Shown here piece by piece: positions 62,926 to 64,000 of a stretch of DNA of 64,000 nt (position 1 is its first letter; the number at the start of each line of letters is the position of its first letter). Under the pieces are notes generated by a model. The model did not search any database. It was not told the origin of the DNA and worked only from the letters and a program-made list of their open reading frames with translations. Where the stretch lies: contig JBQMRP010000004.1 in assembly GCA_052174455.1 (NCBI GenBank), forward strand, positions 62,001 through 126,000, written 5' to 3'. Made by a program: the position numbers and the translations under genes. The stretch is from Arsenophonus sp052174455 (GTDB lineage Bacteria; Pseudomonadota; Gammaproteobacteria; Enterobacterales; Enterobacteriaceae).

Positions 62926-63600
62926 TGTTTGCAGAGCAATATATAGCCACCTCCTGTATTTCAATTATCATTATTTCAAATAATCTACTATAAACCGAAT
63001 AATTCAGTAAATAAAGACCCACTATTCATGAAATCTACTCAACAATCCCTTTAATCAGATAATATAATTGTTTATAGTTTAATGTAGAATTCCTTACTAA
63101 TAACTTTCTGATTACCACTATTATTATGTAATGGTAACTAATTTATGATTACTAGCAAAGGTTTTTCATCATTTATCTCCACTAAGAATTGGATTGCTCC
63201 CGTAAAGTTAAGCTATTCAACATACATCACATACAACTAAACCATTTATCCTTCTGTTTTAGTTTCTCCAGCAGACTTTCCAGTAAGATTGTCAAATATT
63301 TTCCTACAATCGGGGATTTTATAACGATATTGCTATAACTCTCTAACATGAGTATCCCAACAGATAACATGTTCACTTTGATTACATTGACAGGATAAAA
63401 TCCATTGAATTGATTCAATAGAATATCAATTCTAATTCATAGTTTTTACTAAAAACAACTAATAATATATATTATTATGTTATTTTAGGAAGTGAGGAAA
63501 GAGTTTTTGATCTATATTACTATTTACTTTTTAATGGTGTAACCTCTGTAGAAAATTCTTTTATATAATAAAAGAATTTTTATCAAAAACTTTTATCATA
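62925..63600 (-). mobile_element. Dead IS1595-family element (partial)
   Basis: Same-strand match to the other copies: CTGTATTTCAATTATC near 62957, AATTCCTTACTAATAACTTTCTGATTACC near 63090-63118 in pieces, GTAAAGTTAAGCTATTCAACATAC near 63200, TTCTCCAGCAGACTTTCCAGTAAGATTGTC near 63263 in pieces. Internal sequence between about 63170 and 63190 is shortened relative to the others. A 63-codon minus frame at 63227-63418 is a remnant with no intact motif. Confidence 0.6.
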
Positions 63601-64000
63601 TAGCTAATTATAAGTTTACCTCTATTATTAAAGGTATAAATTTACCCACATCATTAGTAGAACTGGTCGGAACCTTAACTCTGAAAATAGATTGTAATTA
63701 ATACTCAATTTTGAGCATTAATAGTTACATCAACACGTCATATAGGATCAATAGTAATAATATTAATTTTAACTTGCTAAATTTGAGCAAATCTATTATC
63801 AATAAAATATTGTCAATATATAACTCTCTAGCACTATTTTTATTACTCTCATATAAGAAAAAATATCGATTATCTCTGTTAATTTATCATCAATAATTGA
63901 TTTTATAATAGAACTACTAAGTATAGTTAGGAACTTGATTTATTCTTTAAGAATAACATCAAAAGCCATCCCTATTTCTAATAGGGAATAGAATAGTTTT
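63600..64000. other. Window end, gene-free
   Basis: AT-rich DNA. A 61-codon plus frame at 63711-63896 is compositionally biased (Asn, Ser, Ile, Leu) with no motif, and I do not regard it as a gene. Confidence 0.4.

Noticed and set aside
1..64000. CRISPR array, rRNA operon or toxin-antitoxin/defence island
   Set aside because: No regularly spaced direct repeats, no rRNA motifs and no defence-protein motifs were seen; the tandem repeats present are short slippage products.

Overview
The window looks like a piece of a degrading insect-endosymbiont chromosome from the Enterobacterales. Every recognisable gene is closest to E. coli, Serratia or Yersinia homologues, and gene order follows the enterobacterial chromosome in several blocks. 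A type II dehydroquinase gene (aroQ) directly ahead of accBC is an arrangement I associate with Serratia/Yersinia rather than E. coli. The DNA is very AT-rich. By my coordinate sum the intact genes cover only about 20 kb of 64 kb (roughly 31%). The rest is eroded pseudogenes and dead insertion sequences. This fits a co-obligate symbiont caught mid-reduction, for example a Serratia symbiotica lineage of the Cinara cedri kind. That naming is from general knowledge and was not tested; a Sodalis-like or Arsenophonus-like symbiont is the alternative.

Layout. 1-1.13 kb: dead IS256-family copy. 1.27-3.96 kb: crr, ptsI, ptsH (minus). 4.3-5.2 kb: cysK wreck. 5.5-7.3 kb: dead IS1595 and IS481 copies. 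7.56-11.56 kb: cysZ (minus), zipA and ligA (plus). 11.65-16.6 kb: graveyard of IS256, IS481 and an unnamed repeat. 16.76-19.73 kb: hldD-waaF-waaC (inner-core LPS heptose). 20.0-22.1 kb: IS256 and IS481 wrecks. 22.57-25.18 kb: prmA, panF and yhdT pseudogenes. 25.3-27.65 kb: accC, accB, aroQ (minus). 27.7-32.1 kb: acuI wreck and repeats. 32.43-35.09 kb: mreB, mreC and mreD, the last with one in-frame TGA. 35.1-37.9 kb: maf, rng and yhdP pseudogenes. 38-39.3 kb: IS481 copy and yibQ pseudogene. 39.3-40.6 kb: envC. 40.8-41.8 kb: IS1595 copy where gpmI would be expected. 42.0-43.99 kb: yibN, secB, gpsA, then cysE pseudogene to 44.76 kb. 44.95-47.1 kb: two convergently oriented... more precisely head-to-head IS256 wrecks joined by a near-perfect 117-bp inverted repeat. 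48.4-50.5 kb: lipA, lipB, ybeD (minus). 50.6-61.6 kb: almost gene-free, several IS1595 copies and unidentified debris. 61.6-62.58 kb: ygfZ. 62.9 kb to the end: another IS1595 copy.

Functional picture (inference). The kept genes serve the envelope and cell shape (mreBC, zipA, envC, heptose pathway, gpsA), fatty-acid initiation (accBC), lipoate synthesis (lipA/lipB) and Fe-S maintenance (ygfZ), with ligA, secB and the general PTS proteins. Cysteine synthesis is gone here: cysE and cysK are both wrecks although the sulfate permease gene cysZ is intact. Also lost are a sugar-phosphate step (gpmI absent from its usual place), pantothenate uptake (panF), ribosomal protein methylation (prmA) and RNase G (rng).

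I found no tRNA, rRNA, CRISPR array or clearly new multi-gene system. The most interesting signals are the single TGA in mreD, a lipB with no standard start codon at its conserved N-terminus, and the 117-bp inverted repeat.
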